64,000 bases of DNA from positions 744,001 to 808,000 of the forward strand of contig NZ_CP097322.1 of NCBI RefSeq assembly GCF_023515955.1, read 5' to 3'. The position numbers were made by a program, and so were the translations under genes. The notes below the pieces were generated by a model that ran no database searches, was not told the origin of the DNA, and saw only the letters and a list, made by a program, of their open reading frames with translations. Shown here one piece after another: positions 26,360-34,899 of this stretch (within the stretch, counting starts at the first letter, position 1; every line of letters begins with the position of its first letter). The DNA is from Streptomyces sp. RerS4 (lineage in GTDB: Bacteria; Actinomycetota; Actinomycetes; Streptomycetales; Streptomycetaceae).

Positions 26360-26692
26360 ATGCACCAAGCCCTCATCGTGGCGCGCATGGCGCCCGGTTC
26401 GGCGCCCGACATCGCCGGTCTGTTCGCCGAATCGGACGCGGGCGAACTGCCGCGCCTGGTCGGGGTCAGCCGGCGCAGCCTGTTCCAGTTCGGCGACGTG
26501 TACATGCACCTGATCGAGTCCGACACGGACCCCGGTCCGGCCATCGCCCGGGTCGCCGGACATCCGGAGTTCCGGACCCTGAGCGACCGGCTCTCGGCCT
26601 ACGTCAGCCCGCACGACCCCGAGACCTGGCGCAGCCCCAAGGACGCCATGGCCCACCGATTCTACCGCTGGGAGCGCCACCCCGGCCGGTAG
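26360..26692 (+). CDS. whiE-VII: TcmI-family polyketide cyclase (whiE ORFVII type)
   Basis: A 110-aa ferredoxin-like-fold cyclase from ATG 26360 (GAAAGG upstream). Segments HQALIVARMAPGSAPDIAGLFAESDAGELPRLVGVSRRSLFQFGDVYMHLIE and the tail DAMAHRFYRWERH are typical of TcmI/WhiE-ORFVII, which close the last ring. It is the last gene of the locus and is followed by a strong hairpin. Confidence 0.95.
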   Translation: MHQALIVARMAPGSAPDIAGLFAESDAGELPRLVGVSRRSLFQFGDVYMHLIESDTDPGPAIARVAGHPEFRTLSDRLSAYVSPHDPETWRSPKDAMAHRFYRWERHPGR

Positions 26693-26706
26693 GCGGGGAG
26701 TCGTAG

Positions 26707-26751
26707 GGGTGCCCCTGCGCGGCCGGGCCGCGCCGGCCGGCTCGGGCACCC
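26707..26751 (+). terminator. Terminator of the whiE operon
   Basis: An outer 8-bp stem (GGGTGCCC at 26707-26714 with GGGCACCC at 26744-26751) encloses an inner GC-rich stem (GCGCGGCC/GGCCGCGC). It begins 14 nt after the last whiE stop. Confidence 0.75.
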
Positions 26752-26759
26752 GCGGGCGT

Positions 26760-27058
26760 GCCTCACCGCTGGTGACGGCAGCAATTCGGCAGGTAGTTTT
26801 TGCGTGAATACCTGACTGAATTCCCGTCAACAAGCTTCCGCCTACTATCTCGATTTGATAACGACATCACCGGAAAGGCCTGGACCTTTCTGCTACTACG
26901 CGCGTAACTCCCTTGATTTTCAAACAACTTGACAGATCATCAAATTCAGCCGCCAGGTAACGGATAGATATCCCGAGCCTGGCTCCCGTTTGTCCGAATT
27001 CTCCACGGCGCCCTTCTGGCAAGCTTCCGCGCACCCACTCTCCTGACAAGGACTTGAG
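26760..27058. other. AT-rich intergenic region before the metalloprotease gene
   Basis: About 300 bp without a gene and clearly lower in GC than its surroundings (for example GGTAGTTTTTGCGTG, TATCTCGATTTGATAACG, TTGATTTTCAAACAACTTGACAG). It must hold the metalloprotease promoter; a TTGACA occurs at about 26931, but no good -10 at the right spacing is seen. No RNA gene is recognised. Confidence 0.5.
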
Positions 27059-29143
27059 GTGCGCATGACATCCCGATCCACCGCACGCCACTCCGGCGGC
27101 CGCAAACGCCGCGACCACCGGCGCAGACCCCGGAAGTTGCTGCTGTTGGCCACCGCCATGGCCGCGGCCGGCCTCATAGCCGGCGGCATCACCTACTCCG
27201 GCCTCGGCGACGACGCCGAGGCCACCACCGCCACGGCCGCCGGTGCGCCGGACTCCCCCACACCCGAACCGGCCGCCGCACCGGCCCGGGACGAGGAGCC
27301 CGCCCCCGTCACGGCCACCCCCGCGAACGAGGGCGCGCGCGGCCTGGTCTACGACGGACTCCAGGCGGCGCCCAAGGGCGACCGCTGCGCCGGCGTCTAC
27401 CGCACCGACGCCGGTCACTGCACCCACGGCCCGGACGCCCCTCCCGGGGGCGTCGACATCAAGAAGGACGTCGAGCCCGTCGTCCGCGTGAAGGCCCCGG
27501 CGGCCGATCCCGCCGCCGCCGGCGGCGACAGCCCCGCCGCGGAAGGCGCCGGGCGTCCTCAGGACGCGCCCGTCGCCGCCGACGCCCAGAGCGCCACGTC
27601 CGCGGCGGCGCCCGCCCCGCCGGTCGCCGGCTCCCAGGGCGTGGCCGCCGGCCCCGCCGGACAGACCGTCCAGTGCGACGGCGACGGCACCTCCGGCAAC
27701 CGCGTCCAGGTGGTCTACGTCCACCCGCCGGGCGGCGACCGCTTCGCCGAGTACCAGGCCTCCTTCCGCAAGTGGGCGGCCGACGCCGACGTCATCTACG
27801 CGGCCAGCGCCAAGGAGACGGGCGGTGTCCGCCACATCCGCTACGTGACGGCCGCCGACTGCACCCCGGTGGTGCTCAACATCGAACTCCCGGCGTCCGC
27901 ACTCGCCGAGTTCAGCGCCACGAACAAGGCGCTCGCCGCCAAGGGACTCGACCGCCGCGACCGCAAGTACATGATCTTCGCGGACTCCAAGGTGTACTGC
28001 GGCATCGGCACCTTCAACGGCGACGAGCGCCCCGGCCAGAACAACCTGAGCAACTTCGGCCCCTCCTACGGGCGTACCGACTCGGGCTGCTGGGGCGGCC
28101 ACACCGCCGCGCACGAACTCGGCCACAACCTGGGCGCGGTCAACAACAGCGCGCCCAACACCAGCCGGGGCGCGCACTGTACGGACGAGTGGGACGTGAT
28201 GTGCTACTCGGACTCCCCGTACTACCCGAAGATGCGCAACGTCTGCACCAACCAGGCCGCCGAGAACATCCTGGACTGCAACCACGACGACTACTTCCAC
28301 ACCAGTCCCAAGCCCGGCAGCTACCTGGCCACGCACTGGAACATCGCCGACAACCAGTTCCTGATGCGCACGACCGGCGGGGGCGGCACCGACCCGAACC
28401 CGGGCCCGGGGCCCAGCCCGAAGCCGACGCCCACCCCCACCAAGAAGCCCGGCGGCGGCCCGACGGTGACGGCCGGTCAGGTCCAGGCGGACTCCGCCGT
28501 GCTGAGCTGGCCCAAGGTCGAGGGAGCCGCCTGGTACCAGGTCCTGCTGAACGGCAAGCACCTGACCTGGGTGCAGTCCACCTCCCTGCGGGTCTACAAC
28601 CTGCGTCCGGGCACCGCCTACACGGCCGCCGTCTCGGTACGTGACGGCGCCGGCCGCGACAGCGGTCCCGGAAAGGCCGCGTCCTTCCGTACGACCGACG
28701 CCGGCGGCGGCGCCACCACCCCGGGGACCCGCTACGTCCTCGGCAACGGCAGCAGCGGCATGGCCGCCGAGATCTGGGGCGGCCGCACCGCCGACGGCAC
28801 CGTGCTCGTCACCGGCCGCACCAACGGCTACGCGCAGCAGCAGTGGTACTTCGACGACGCCGGCGGCGGGCTGGTCCGGATCCGCTCCGCCGTCTCCGGC
28901 AAGTGCCTCCAGCCCGGCGGCGCCCCGGCGGCGGGCATGTGGGTCGCCCAGCAGCCGTGCGGGAACGCCTCCGCGCAGTCCTGGAAGATCACCTCCCGCG
29001 ACGGCGGGGTGAGCGTCACCGACCCGAGCGGCGGCTTCGCCCTGACCGTCGGCAACCGCCCGTACTACGGGAACTGGCTGCTGGAGTTGCAGCGCGCGGA
29101 CGGTCGTCCCGCGCAGGTCTGGACGGCCCGCAAGGCCTCCTGA
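27059..29143 (+). CDS. Secreted zinc metalloprotease with fibronectin III and ricin-type lectin domains
   Basis: A 694-aa secreted protein. Basic N-terminus and hydrophobic core LLLLATAMAAAGLIAGGITY (signal or anchor). A Pro/Ala-rich linker leads to the protease domain (about 205-435) with HELGH: zinc ligands His352 and His356, catalytic Glu353, and a metzincin-like Met-turn DVMCYSD. The metzincin third-ligand position HExxHxxGxxN is Asn362, not His or Asp. Then come a GTDPNPGPGPSPKPTPTPT linker, an FnIII domain (about 470-550) and a C-terminal ricin B-type trefoil (about 560-694) with QQWYFDD and KCLQP repeats for sugar binding. GTG 27059 (AAGGA 5 nt upstream) or ATG 27065 may start it. It likely degrades protein bound to polysaccharide. 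Confidence 0.9.
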   Translation: MRMTSRSTARHSGGRKRRDHRRRPRKLLLLATAMAAAGLIAGGITYSGLGDDAEATTATAAGAPDSPTPEPAAAPARDEEPAPVTATPANEGARGLVYDGLQAAPKGDRCAGVYRTDAGHCTHGPDAPPGGVDIKKDVEPVVRVKAPAADPAAAGGDSPAAEGAGRPQDAPVAADAQSATSAAAPAPPVAGSQGVAAGPAGQTVQCDGDGTSGNRVQVVYVHPPGGDRFAEYQASFRKWAADADVIYAASAKETGGVRHIRYVTAADCTPVVLNIELPASALAEFSATNKALAAKGLDRRDRKYMIFADSKVYCGIGTFNGDERPGQNNLSNFGPSYGRTDSGCWGGHTAAHELGHNLGAVNNSAPNTSRGAHCTDEWDVMCYSDSPYYPKMRNVCTNQAAENILDCNHDDYFHTSPKPGSYLATHWNIADNQFLMRTTGGGGTDPNPGPGPSPKPTPTPTKKPGGGPTVTAGQVQADSAVLSWPKVEGAAWYQVLLNGKHLTWVQSTSLRVYNLRPGTAYTAAVSVRDGAGRDSGPGKAASFRTTDAGGGATTPGTRYVLGNGSSGMAAEIWGGRTADGTVLVTGRTNGYAQQQWYFDDAGGGLVRIRSAVSGKCLQPGGAPAAGMWVAQQPCGNASAQSWKITSRDGGVSVTDPSGGFALTVGNRPYYGNWLLELQRADGRPAQVWTARKAS

Positions 29144-29150
29144 CCCTCCC

Positions 29151-29181
29151 GGCGGGCGGTCGCACGGCGCGGCCGCCCGCC
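29151..29181 (+). terminator. Hairpin after the metalloprotease gene
   Basis: A 9-bp GC stem (GGCGGGCGG at 29151-29159 with CCGCCCGCC at 29173-29181) begins 8 nt past the stop codon; the next gene starts 32 nt beyond. Confidence 0.65.
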
Positions 29182-29212
29182 GTACCCCTCCCTCCCACAC
29201 GCCTGGAGCACC

Positions 29213-29848
29213 ATGACGACTCGTCCGCGACTCACCCTGCCCCCGCCCCTGGCCTCCCTCGGCTTCCTGCTGTTGCTGCTGGTGCAGGCCTTGGCCCTGG
29301 CCGTGGCCACGGCGGGGTCGGCGCACGCGCACGGCGACACGTTGAAGGTGGTGATCACCGGCCAGCGCGAGGGCCGCGTCACCGCCGACGTCATCTGGGA
29401 GAACGACGGGGATCCCGTCGAGGAGGCCGTGGCCGCCACCGTCAACGCGGTGAGCGCCGACGGCGGCCGTACGGTCGGCCCCGTGCGGCTGGTCCGCGAC
29501 GGCGACCGGCCCGGCGGCTGGAGGGCCGCGGAGCCGCTGCCGCCCGGTGCCTGGACGGTGACCGTGGACGTGGGTTTCCCCGCGCTGGGTCACGCGAGCG
29601 GCGAGGTCTCCGTCCCGGTGGTCGACCCGGCGCCGACGGCTTCGGCGGTTGGTTCCCCTCCCGCCTCCCCCGTCGCCTCCCCGGCCGCGACGCCGCCCTC
29701 CTCCCCCGCCCCGAGCGCCCCGAGCGCCTCGACGGCTCCGGCCGGCGGGTCGGGGGGCAACGCGGGCTGGTGGACGACGGCCGGTGTGGCCGCGATCGCC
29801 CTGCTGGGCGCGGCGGCAGGGGTCTTCCTGCGCCGATCGCGCCGCTGA
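29213..29848 (+). CDS. Secreted, membrane-anchored protein of unknown function (CopC-like layout)
   Basis: Not assigned. A 211-aa protein from ATG 29213. Signal peptide ending near SAHA-HG, a beta-sandwich-like domain (TLKVVITGQREGRVTADVIWENDGDPVEEAVAATVNAVSADGG, PLPPGAWTVTVDVGFPALG), a Pro/Ala/Ser-rich stalk of about 45 residues, then a transmembrane helix WWTTAGVAAIALLGAAAGVFL and an RRSRR tail. His at the mature N-terminus (HAHGD) recalls CopC-type copper proteins, but the other Cu ligands are not evident. It may share the metalloprotease promoter, although a hairpin separates them. Confidence 0.8.
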   Translation: MTTRPRLTLPPPLASLGFLLLLLVQALALAVATAGSAHAHGDTLKVVITGQREGRVTADVIWENDGDPVEEAVAATVNAVSADGGRTVGPVRLVRDGDRPGGWRAAEPLPPGAWTVTVDVGFPALGHASGEVSVPVVDPAPTASAVGSPPASPVASPAATPPSSPAPSAPSASTAPAGGSGGNAGWWTTAGVAAIALLGAAAGVFLRRSRR

Positions 29849-29857
29849 CGGAGTGTC

Positions 29858-29881
29858 GGCCCGCGCCCCGGGGCGCGGGCC
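29858..29881 (+). terminator. Perfect 24-bp GC palindrome terminator
   Basis: GGCCCGCGCCCC at 29858-29869 is followed directly by its complement (29870-29881), 10 nt past the stop of the preceding gene. As RNA it forms a very stable hairpin. Confidence 0.75.
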
Positions 29882-29936
29882 GCGCATGGTGGTCCACGAC
29901 GCGACGGACAGGCACGCACAGGCACGGGGACGACGC

Positions 29937-30464
29937 ATGAAGGCCACGGAAGTACTCGCGGACGGCTTCGGACGCATCCGGGAGGTGGTCCACGAGGTGC
30001 TCGACGGGCTCACCGACGAGGAACTCAACGCCCGCCCCGACCCGGCGGCCAATTCCGTCGCCTGGTTGGTCTGGCACCTGACCCGGGTCCAGGACGACCA
30101 CATCGCCGACGCCGCCGACCTGCCCCAGGTGTGGCGCGAGCAGGGCTGGTCGGACCGCTTCGGCCTCTCGCTGCCGGTGGCGGCCACGGGTTACGGGCAG
30201 ACCGCCAAACAGGCGGGCGCGGTCCGCGTCGACTCGCCCGAGCCGCTGCTCGGCTACTTCGACGCGGTCCACGAACAGAGCCTGCGCTTCGTCCGCGGCC
30301 TGTCCGCCGCCGACCTCGACCGCGTGGTCGACGAACGCTGGGACCCCCCGGTCACCCTCGGCGTCCGCCTCGTCAGCGTCCTCACCGACGACCTCCAACA
30401 CGCCGGTCAGGCCGCCTACGTACGCGGCCTGACCGAACGCCGCGCGCCGTACGCGTCGACCTAG
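29937..30464 (+). CDS. DinB-superfamily protein (DUF664 / mycothiol-dependent type)
   Basis: A 175-aa four-helix-bundle protein from ATG 29937. The N-terminal helix carries VLDGLTDEELNARPDPAANSVAWLVWHLTRVQDDHIAD, with the metal-site His47 and His55 region, and the C-terminal helix has TDDLQHAGQAAYVRG with the third His. This pattern is typical of actinobacterial DUF664/MST-like enzymes that attach mycothiol or bacillithiol to electrophiles; the substrate is unknown. Its TAG stop overlaps the stop of the convergent DUF4097 gene in a shared CTAG at 30461-30464. Confidence 0.88.
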   Translation: MKATEVLADGFGRIREVVHEVLDGLTDEELNARPDPAANSVAWLVWHLTRVQDDHIADAADLPQVWREQGWSDRFGLSLPVAATGYGQTAKQAGAVRVDSPEPLLGYFDAVHEQSLRFVRGLSAADLDRVVDERWDPPVTLGVRLVSVLTDDLQHAGQAAYVRGLTERRAPYAST

Positions 30465-31261
30465 GTTGGGTCGAGGTATCTGGCGGTGGCGTGGCCGGAT
30501 TCGGCGGTGAGGTCCAGGGTGCGCGGGGAGGCGGGGTCGCCCAGGGAGTCCGCGACCTCGGAGCGGCCCGCGCCGGCGCTGCTCCGGACGCGGTAGCGGG
30601 CCTCCTCGGGGAGGGTCAGCAGCAGGCGGCCGGCGCCGACACGGCCCGTCACCCGGTCCGGCGGGGCTTCGAACGCGGCGTCCGCGCGACCGGAGTCGGC
30701 GCGGATCTCGGCCTGCGGGGAGGCGAGGCCGGTGGCGCGCAGCTCGCCGGAGCCGACGTGGGCCCGCAGGGGGCCCCGCAGTGCACTCAGGGTCAGCGTG
30801 CCGGAGTCCACCTCCGCGTCGACGGCGCCGTCCAGCCCCGTGACGGACACCTTGCCGGAGCCTCCCGACACCTTGACCGCGATCCCCGCCGGTACGGTCA
30901 CGGTGAGGCGTACGGAGCAGCCCGGGTCGGTGGCCACGCCGGCGACGGCCGCGCAGCGCGGGGTCAGGCGGAGGGTGTCGCCGTGCCATGTCTGCTCGAT
31001 GACGGGTTCCCGCACCGTCCAGCCGACGCGGGCCCGGTAGCCGACCAGGCCGTCCCCGCGCGGCGTGACGCTGACCTCCGCCGCGCCGCCGTCGATCTCC
31101 ACGGCGGTGACCGTCCGCCCGGCGCTGTCCCCGTACAGGGCGCTGCCGCGTACGGCTCCGAAGGCCCGGACCTGCCAGGTGGCGGCTGCGATCACGAGGA
31201 CGGCGCTCAGCGACGCGGCGCAGTTCCAGGCGAACCGGTGGCGGACCGCTCCGCCGGTCAC
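30461..31261 (-). CDS. DUF4097-type beta-helical membrane protein
   Basis: A 266-aa protein; its ATG overlaps the response-regulator stop (ATGA, 31258-31261). N-terminal membrane anchor (FAWNCAASLSAVLVIAAATW) and a repetitive beta-strand domain: VKVSGGSGKVSVTGLDGAVDAEVDSGTLTLSALRGPLRAHVGSGELRATGLASPQAEIRADSGRADAAF, the DUF4097 putative adhesin pattern. It is the last gene of a histidine kinase, response regulator, DUF4097 operon, so it is either an output or an accessory sensor of this two-component system. Confidence 0.87.
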   Translation of the reverse strand: MTGGAVRHRFAWNCAASLSAVLVIAAATWQVRAFGAVRGSALYGDSAGRTVTAVEIDGGAAEVSVTPRGDGLVGYRARVGWTVREPVIEQTWHGDTLRLTPRCAAVAGVATDPGCSVRLTVTVPAGIAVKVSGGSGKVSVTGLDGAVDAEVDSGTLTLSALRGPLRAHVGSGELRATGLASPQAEIRADSGRADAAFEAPPDRVTGRVGAGRLLLTLPEEARYRVRSSAGAGRSEVADSLGDPASPRTLDLTAESGHATARYLDPT

Positions 31262-31914
31262 GGCGTGCCGTCCAGGAAGCGGAGTACCGCGAGGACGCGG
31301 CGGTGGGCCTCGGCGGCCGGGGGCAGGTCCAGCTTGGCGAAGATGTTGTTGATGTGCTTGGCGACCGCGCTCTCGCTCACCACGAGTTCGGCGGCGATGG
31401 CCGCGTTGGAGCGGCCCTCCGCCATCAGGGCGAGGACCTCGCGTTCGCGCGGGGTGAGCCGTTCCAGCGGATCGAGGCCGCCGCCCCGGCGCAGCAGCAA
31501 CTGGGCGACGACCTGCGGGTCGAGGGCCGTGCCGCCGCCCGCGACCCGGCGCAGGGCGTCGACGAACTCCTCGACGTCGGCGACGCGTTGCTTCAGGAGG
31601 TAGCCGATGCCGGCGCCGGCCCGCGTCGACAGCAGGTCGGCGGCGTAGCGTTCCTCCACGTACTGGGACAGCAGGAGCACCGCCGTGTCCGGGTACTGGC
31701 CGCGGATCATCAGCGCGGCGCGGACGCCCTCGTCGGTGAAGCCGGGGGGCATCCGGACGTCCACCAGCGCGAGGTGGGGCCGGTGGTCCTCGACGGCGGC
31801 GAGCAGCGCCTCGGCGTCGCCGGTCTCGGCGACCACCTCGAAGCCGGCCATCTCCAGGACTTTGACCAGTCCTATGCGCAGCAGGACGGAGTCCTCGGCG
31901 ATCACGGCCCGCAC
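31258..31914 (-). CDS. NarL/LuxR-family response regulator
   Basis: A 218-aa regulator. The receiver has the acidic pair AEDS, phospho-acceptor Asp52 (ALVDVRMPP), and the conserved Lys in GYLLKQR. The C-terminal HTH is LTPREREVLALMAEGRSNAAIAAELVVSESAVAKHINNIFAKLDL. Start GTG 31914 lies inside the 3' end of the kinase gene (13-nt overlap). A longer open frame upstream is only the kinase shadow. It pairs with the downstream-acting kinase of the same operon. Confidence 0.94.
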   Translation of the reverse strand: MRAVIAEDSVLLRIGLVKVLEMAGFEVVAETGDAEALLAAVEDHRPHLALVDVRMPPGFTDEGVRAALMIRGQYPDTAVLLLSQYVEERYAADLLSTRAGAGIGYLLKQRVADVEEFVDALRRVAGGGTALDPQVVAQLLLRRGGGLDPLERLTPREREVLALMAEGRSNAAIAAELVVSESAVAKHINNIFAKLDLPPAAEAHRRVLAVLRFLDGTP

Positions 31915-33170
31915 GGCAGCTCCACGGTGATGACGGTCGGTCCCCCGAGGGGGCTGTTGATCATTATCGTTCCGTCCACGGACCCCACGCGTTTGCGCAG
32001 GCCCACCAGACCGGTGCCGCCCGCCGGGTCGGCGCCGCCGATCCCGTCGTCGGTGACGTCGACGCGCAGCAGGTCCCCCCGCGGACCGGGAACGCGGGCG
32101 ACACGCACCGAACACCGCCGGGCGCGGGCGTGTTTGGCGACGTTGGCCAGGGCCTCGGAGACCACGAAGTAGGCGACGGCCTCGACGGTGGGGCCGGGCC
32201 GGACGGGCAGGTCCACGACGAGTTCCACCGGCAGTGGGGCGCGCGCGGCGATGCCGGAGAGCGCGGCGTCGAGCCCCCGGTCCTCCAGGACGGCCGGGTG
32301 CAGGCCGCGTACGAGGTTGTTCAGTTCCTCGATGGCCTCCTTGGCCTCGCGGTGGGCCTCGTCGATGACGGCCTTGGCCTGGGGCGGCAGGTCGGGCAGG
32401 GTGGCGCGTGCGATACCGAGGTTCATGGCGAGGGAGACGAGGCGTTGCTGCGCCCCGTCGTGCAGGTCCCGCTCGATGCGGCGCCGTTCGATGTCGGCGG
32501 CGTCCAGGACGCCTGCCCGGCTCTGCGCGAGGTCCTCGACGCGCCGCTGGAGTTCGCGGGCCCGGTTGGGGCCGAGGAGGGCGGCGGCCGCGCCGGCGTC
32601 GAGCCGGGCCAGGGCCGCCGCCGCCCAGGGGGCGGTGAGCAGCGCGAGGACACCGAGGACGGTCATCAGGTCGGACCGGTTCGCCCAGGCGACGGGGTCG
32701 CCGACGGCGCCGTCCTGGGGCAGCGCCCAGGACCAGGCGTACACGGTGGCGCAGGCGGTGGCGCCGGCCAGGACGAGGATCAGTGCGGCGCCCGCGAGCG
32801 CGGCGAGGGGACTGACGGCGAGGTGGTACCCGTACTGGCGCCACGTCGACTCGGAGCGCAGCCGTTCCTTGACCCCGGCGGCCGTGGCCCACGGGTGCGC
32901 ACGGACGACGGGCGGGATGTCGAGGTCGAGCAGCGCGCGGAAGCGGCTGCGCTGAAGGCCCGTCAACAGCGGGCAGAGCGCGACCGCGAGCAGCAGCGGA
33001 ACGGCGCTGCGGCCGGGCGTGGCGGTCAGGCAGAGGAAGCCCGCCACGAGCGGCAGGGCGGGCGGGATCGCGGCGGCCGTGAACGCCGTGTTGCGTCGGG
33101 CCCAGGGGGACCAGGGGGTGTGCGCCACGATCCAGGTGAAGGTACGTCTGGGCGCGCCGGGTTGTGCCAT
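31902..33170 (-). CDS. Sensor histidine kinase (HisKA_3 / NarL-partner type)
   Basis: A 422-aa membrane kinase from ATG 33170. Four hydrophobic helices in the first 190 residues (FTAAAIPPALPLVAGFLCL, VPLLLAVALCPLLTGL, LAALAGAALILVLAGATACATVYAW, LMTVLGVLALLTAPWAAAAL) with little extracytoplasmic sequence, so it probably senses within the membrane. Dimerisation and phospho-acceptor motif ERRRIERDLHDGAQQRLVSL with His237; ATPase motifs EALANVAKHARA (N-box) and DVTDDGIGGADPAGGTGLVGLRKRV (G-boxes). First gene of a three-gene operon. Confidence 0.94.
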   Translation of the reverse strand: MAQPGAPRRTFTWIVAHTPWSPWARRNTAFTAAAIPPALPLVAGFLCLTATPGRSAVPLLLAVALCPLLTGLQRSRFRALLDLDIPPVVRAHPWATAAGVKERLRSESTWRQYGYHLAVSPLAALAGAALILVLAGATACATVYAWSWALPQDGAVGDPVAWANRSDLMTVLGVLALLTAPWAAAALARLDAGAAAALLGPNRARELQRRVEDLAQSRAGVLDAADIERRRIERDLHDGAQQRLVSLAMNLGIARATLPDLPPQAKAVIDEAHREAKEAIEELNNLVRGLHPAVLEDRGLDAALSGIAARAPLPVELVVDLPVRPGPTVEAVAYFVVSEALANVAKHARARRCSVRVARVPGPRGDLLRVDVTDDGIGGADPAGGTGLVGLRKRVGSVDGTIMINSPLGGPTVITVELPCGP

Positions 33171-33344
33171 GCCCCCACGGTAGACGGGCTGGTCAGGGGC
33201 ATGCCATCACGCTGGTACCCGGTCGGGGGTGTACCAGGCACCACCCCCGGTTGGGACCGCTGGGCTACTGATCTTCGCCGGGCCCGGAAGGAGGGTTGAG
33301 GGGTGCCCGGAGGACGGACCGCCGGGCCGGAAGGAGAACCCGTC

Positions 33345-33740
33345 ATGGCCCTCGTCGTCCCGCAGTCGCGAGCCCACCGCGTCCCCCGTCTCGCCACCGT
33401 GTTCACCGGCGCCGGGGTGGTGTTGCTGCCGTGGATGGTCGTGCTGGCGCGGACGATGCCGCAGACGACGCAGGTGTCCCACTGGGCCACCGCGTGGATC
33501 GGCCTGGACGCGATGCTGGCCGTCGGCCTCACGGGGACCGGGTTGCTGCTGCGCAGGCGTGATCCCCGCGCCTCGCCGGTGGCGGCGGCGACGGCCGCGC
33601 TGTTGGTGATGGACGCCTGGTTCGACGTCACCACCTCGGCCGGTACGGGCGGTCAGGGCGCGGCGCTGGCCATGGCGTTCGCGGCGGAGTTGCCGCTCGC
33701 CGTCGCCTGCGCGGCGGTGGCCGCGCGGCGCGCCGCGTGA
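33345..33740 (+). CDS. Small four-helix membrane protein of unknown function
   Basis: Not assigned. A 131-aa protein from ATG 33345 with AAGGAG 8 nt upstream. Four predicted membrane helices: VPRLATVFTGAGVVLLPWMVVL, WATAWIGLDAMLAVGLTGTGLLL, VAAATAALLVMDAWFDVTTSAG and ALAMAFAAELPLAVACAAVAA. A conserved-looking D (DAWFDVTTS) lies within the third helix. It is divergent from the kinase operon and ends convergent to ohr. Related short proteins are common in actinobacteria. Confidence 0.83.
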   Translation: MALVVPQSRAHRVPRLATVFTGAGVVLLPWMVVLARTMPQTTQVSHWATAWIGLDAMLAVGLTGTGLLLRRRDPRASPVAAATAALLVMDAWFDVTTSAGTGGQGAALAMAFAAELPLAVACAAVAARRAA

Positions 33741-33790
33741 CGGGGTCAGGGCGGACTCGTCACGCGGCGGCCGGGCGGCCACGCGGGGGT

Positions 33791-33829
33791 CCGGGCGGCG
33801 ACGGCGCGGGGGAACGGGCCGCCGCCCGG
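33791..33829. terminator. Convergent terminator between membrane-protein gene and ohr
   Basis: A 10-bp stem (CCGGGCGGCG at 33791-33800 with CGCCGCCCGG at 33820-33829) lies in the 109-bp gap between two convergent stops. Confidence 0.65.
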
Positions 33830-33849
33830 GGACTCGGGGCGTACTCGAC

Positions 33850-34260
<411 letters not shown>

Positions 34261-34340
34261 GGGAGGTCCTTCCAAAGGGAGGGGAGGGGCGAGCGGGCCA
34301 CCCGGCCGGTGCGGCCGGACCCACGACCACTACTAGAGCA

Positions 34341-34361
34341 CACAATTCAGTTGTGCACAAC
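34341..34361. promoter_or_regulatory. OhrR operator in the ohr-ohrR intergenic region
   Basis: Two overlapping inverted repeats: CACAATTCAGTTGTG (34341-34355) and the perfect palindrome GTTGTGCACAAC (34350-34361). The CAATT...TTG pattern matches the AT-rich inverted repeats bound by OhrR in other bacteria. Placed between both start codons, it can control both genes. Confidence 0.8.
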
Positions 34362-34400
34362 TAAATCGCTCACAAGGGGGCTCGGGGTACACTGGGCGAC

Positions 34401-34874
34401 ATGACCCAGCAGCCCGCCGACACCCTCCGCGATCAGGACTTCCTCCGCCTCGACGGGCAGATCTGCTTCGCGCTCAACGCGGCGAGCCGCGCCTTCGGCG
34501 GGCTCTACCGGGTCGTCCTGAGGGATCTGGGGCTGACCTACCCCCAGTACCTGGTGATGCTGGTGCTCTGGGAGCACGGCACTCTGCCCGTCAAGCAGCT
34601 CGGACAGCACCTGCGGCTCGACTCGGGCACGCTCTCGCCCCTGCTCAAGCGCCTGGAGGCGGCGGGCCTGATCCGCCGCGAGCGCAGCACCGAGGACGAG
34701 CGCTCCGTGCACGCGGTACTCACGGACGAGGGCGCCGCGCTGCGGGAGCGGGCGGTGGAGGTCCCCCGCAGGATCGCGGCGGCGACGGGCTTCGAGCTGG
34801 GCGAGATCCGCGACCTCCAGGAACGGCTGAGCCGCCTCACGGCCGCGCTGGACGCCGCCTCGCCGCAGGACTGA
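34401..34874 (+). CDS. ohrR: MarR-family organic-peroxide sensor repressor
   Basis: A 157-aa MarR protein. The peroxide-reactive Cys22 is in LDGQICFALNAASRAFGGLYRVVL, the OhrR signature. Wing-helix: LTYPQYLVMLVLWEHGTLPVKQLGQHLRLDSGTLSPLLKRLEAAGLIRRERSTEDERSVHAVLTDEG. When reduced it represses ohr and itself. There is no second redox Cys near the C-terminus, so it is of the one-Cys type and would be inactivated by mixed disulfide formation. Confidence 0.94.
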   Translation: MTQQPADTLRDQDFLRLDGQICFALNAASRAFGGLYRVVLRDLGLTYPQYLVMLVLWEHGTLPVKQLGQHLRLDSGTLSPLLKRLEAAGLIRRERSTEDERSVHAVLTDEGAALRERAVEVPRRIAAATGFELGEIRDLQERLSRLTAALDAASPQD

Positions 34875-34880
34875 GGCCCC

Positions 34881-34899
34881 ACGCGCCCCGCCGGCGCGT
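34881..34899. terminator. Short hairpin between convergent ohrR and marR genes
   Basis: A 7-bp stem ACGCGCC/GGCGCGT with a 5-nt loop fills the 24-bp gap between the two stop codons. Confidence 0.5.

Noticed and set aside
26920..27058. AT-rich region before the metalloprotease as evidence of horizontal transfer
   Set aside because: Only the non-coding part is AT-rich; the gene itself has normal GC and codon use, so a promoter region is the simpler reading.
26867..30187. 1,106-codon minus-strand open frame across the metalloprotease region
   Set aside because: It spans two good plus-strand genes and intergenic AT-rich DNA, and shows no protein motifs.
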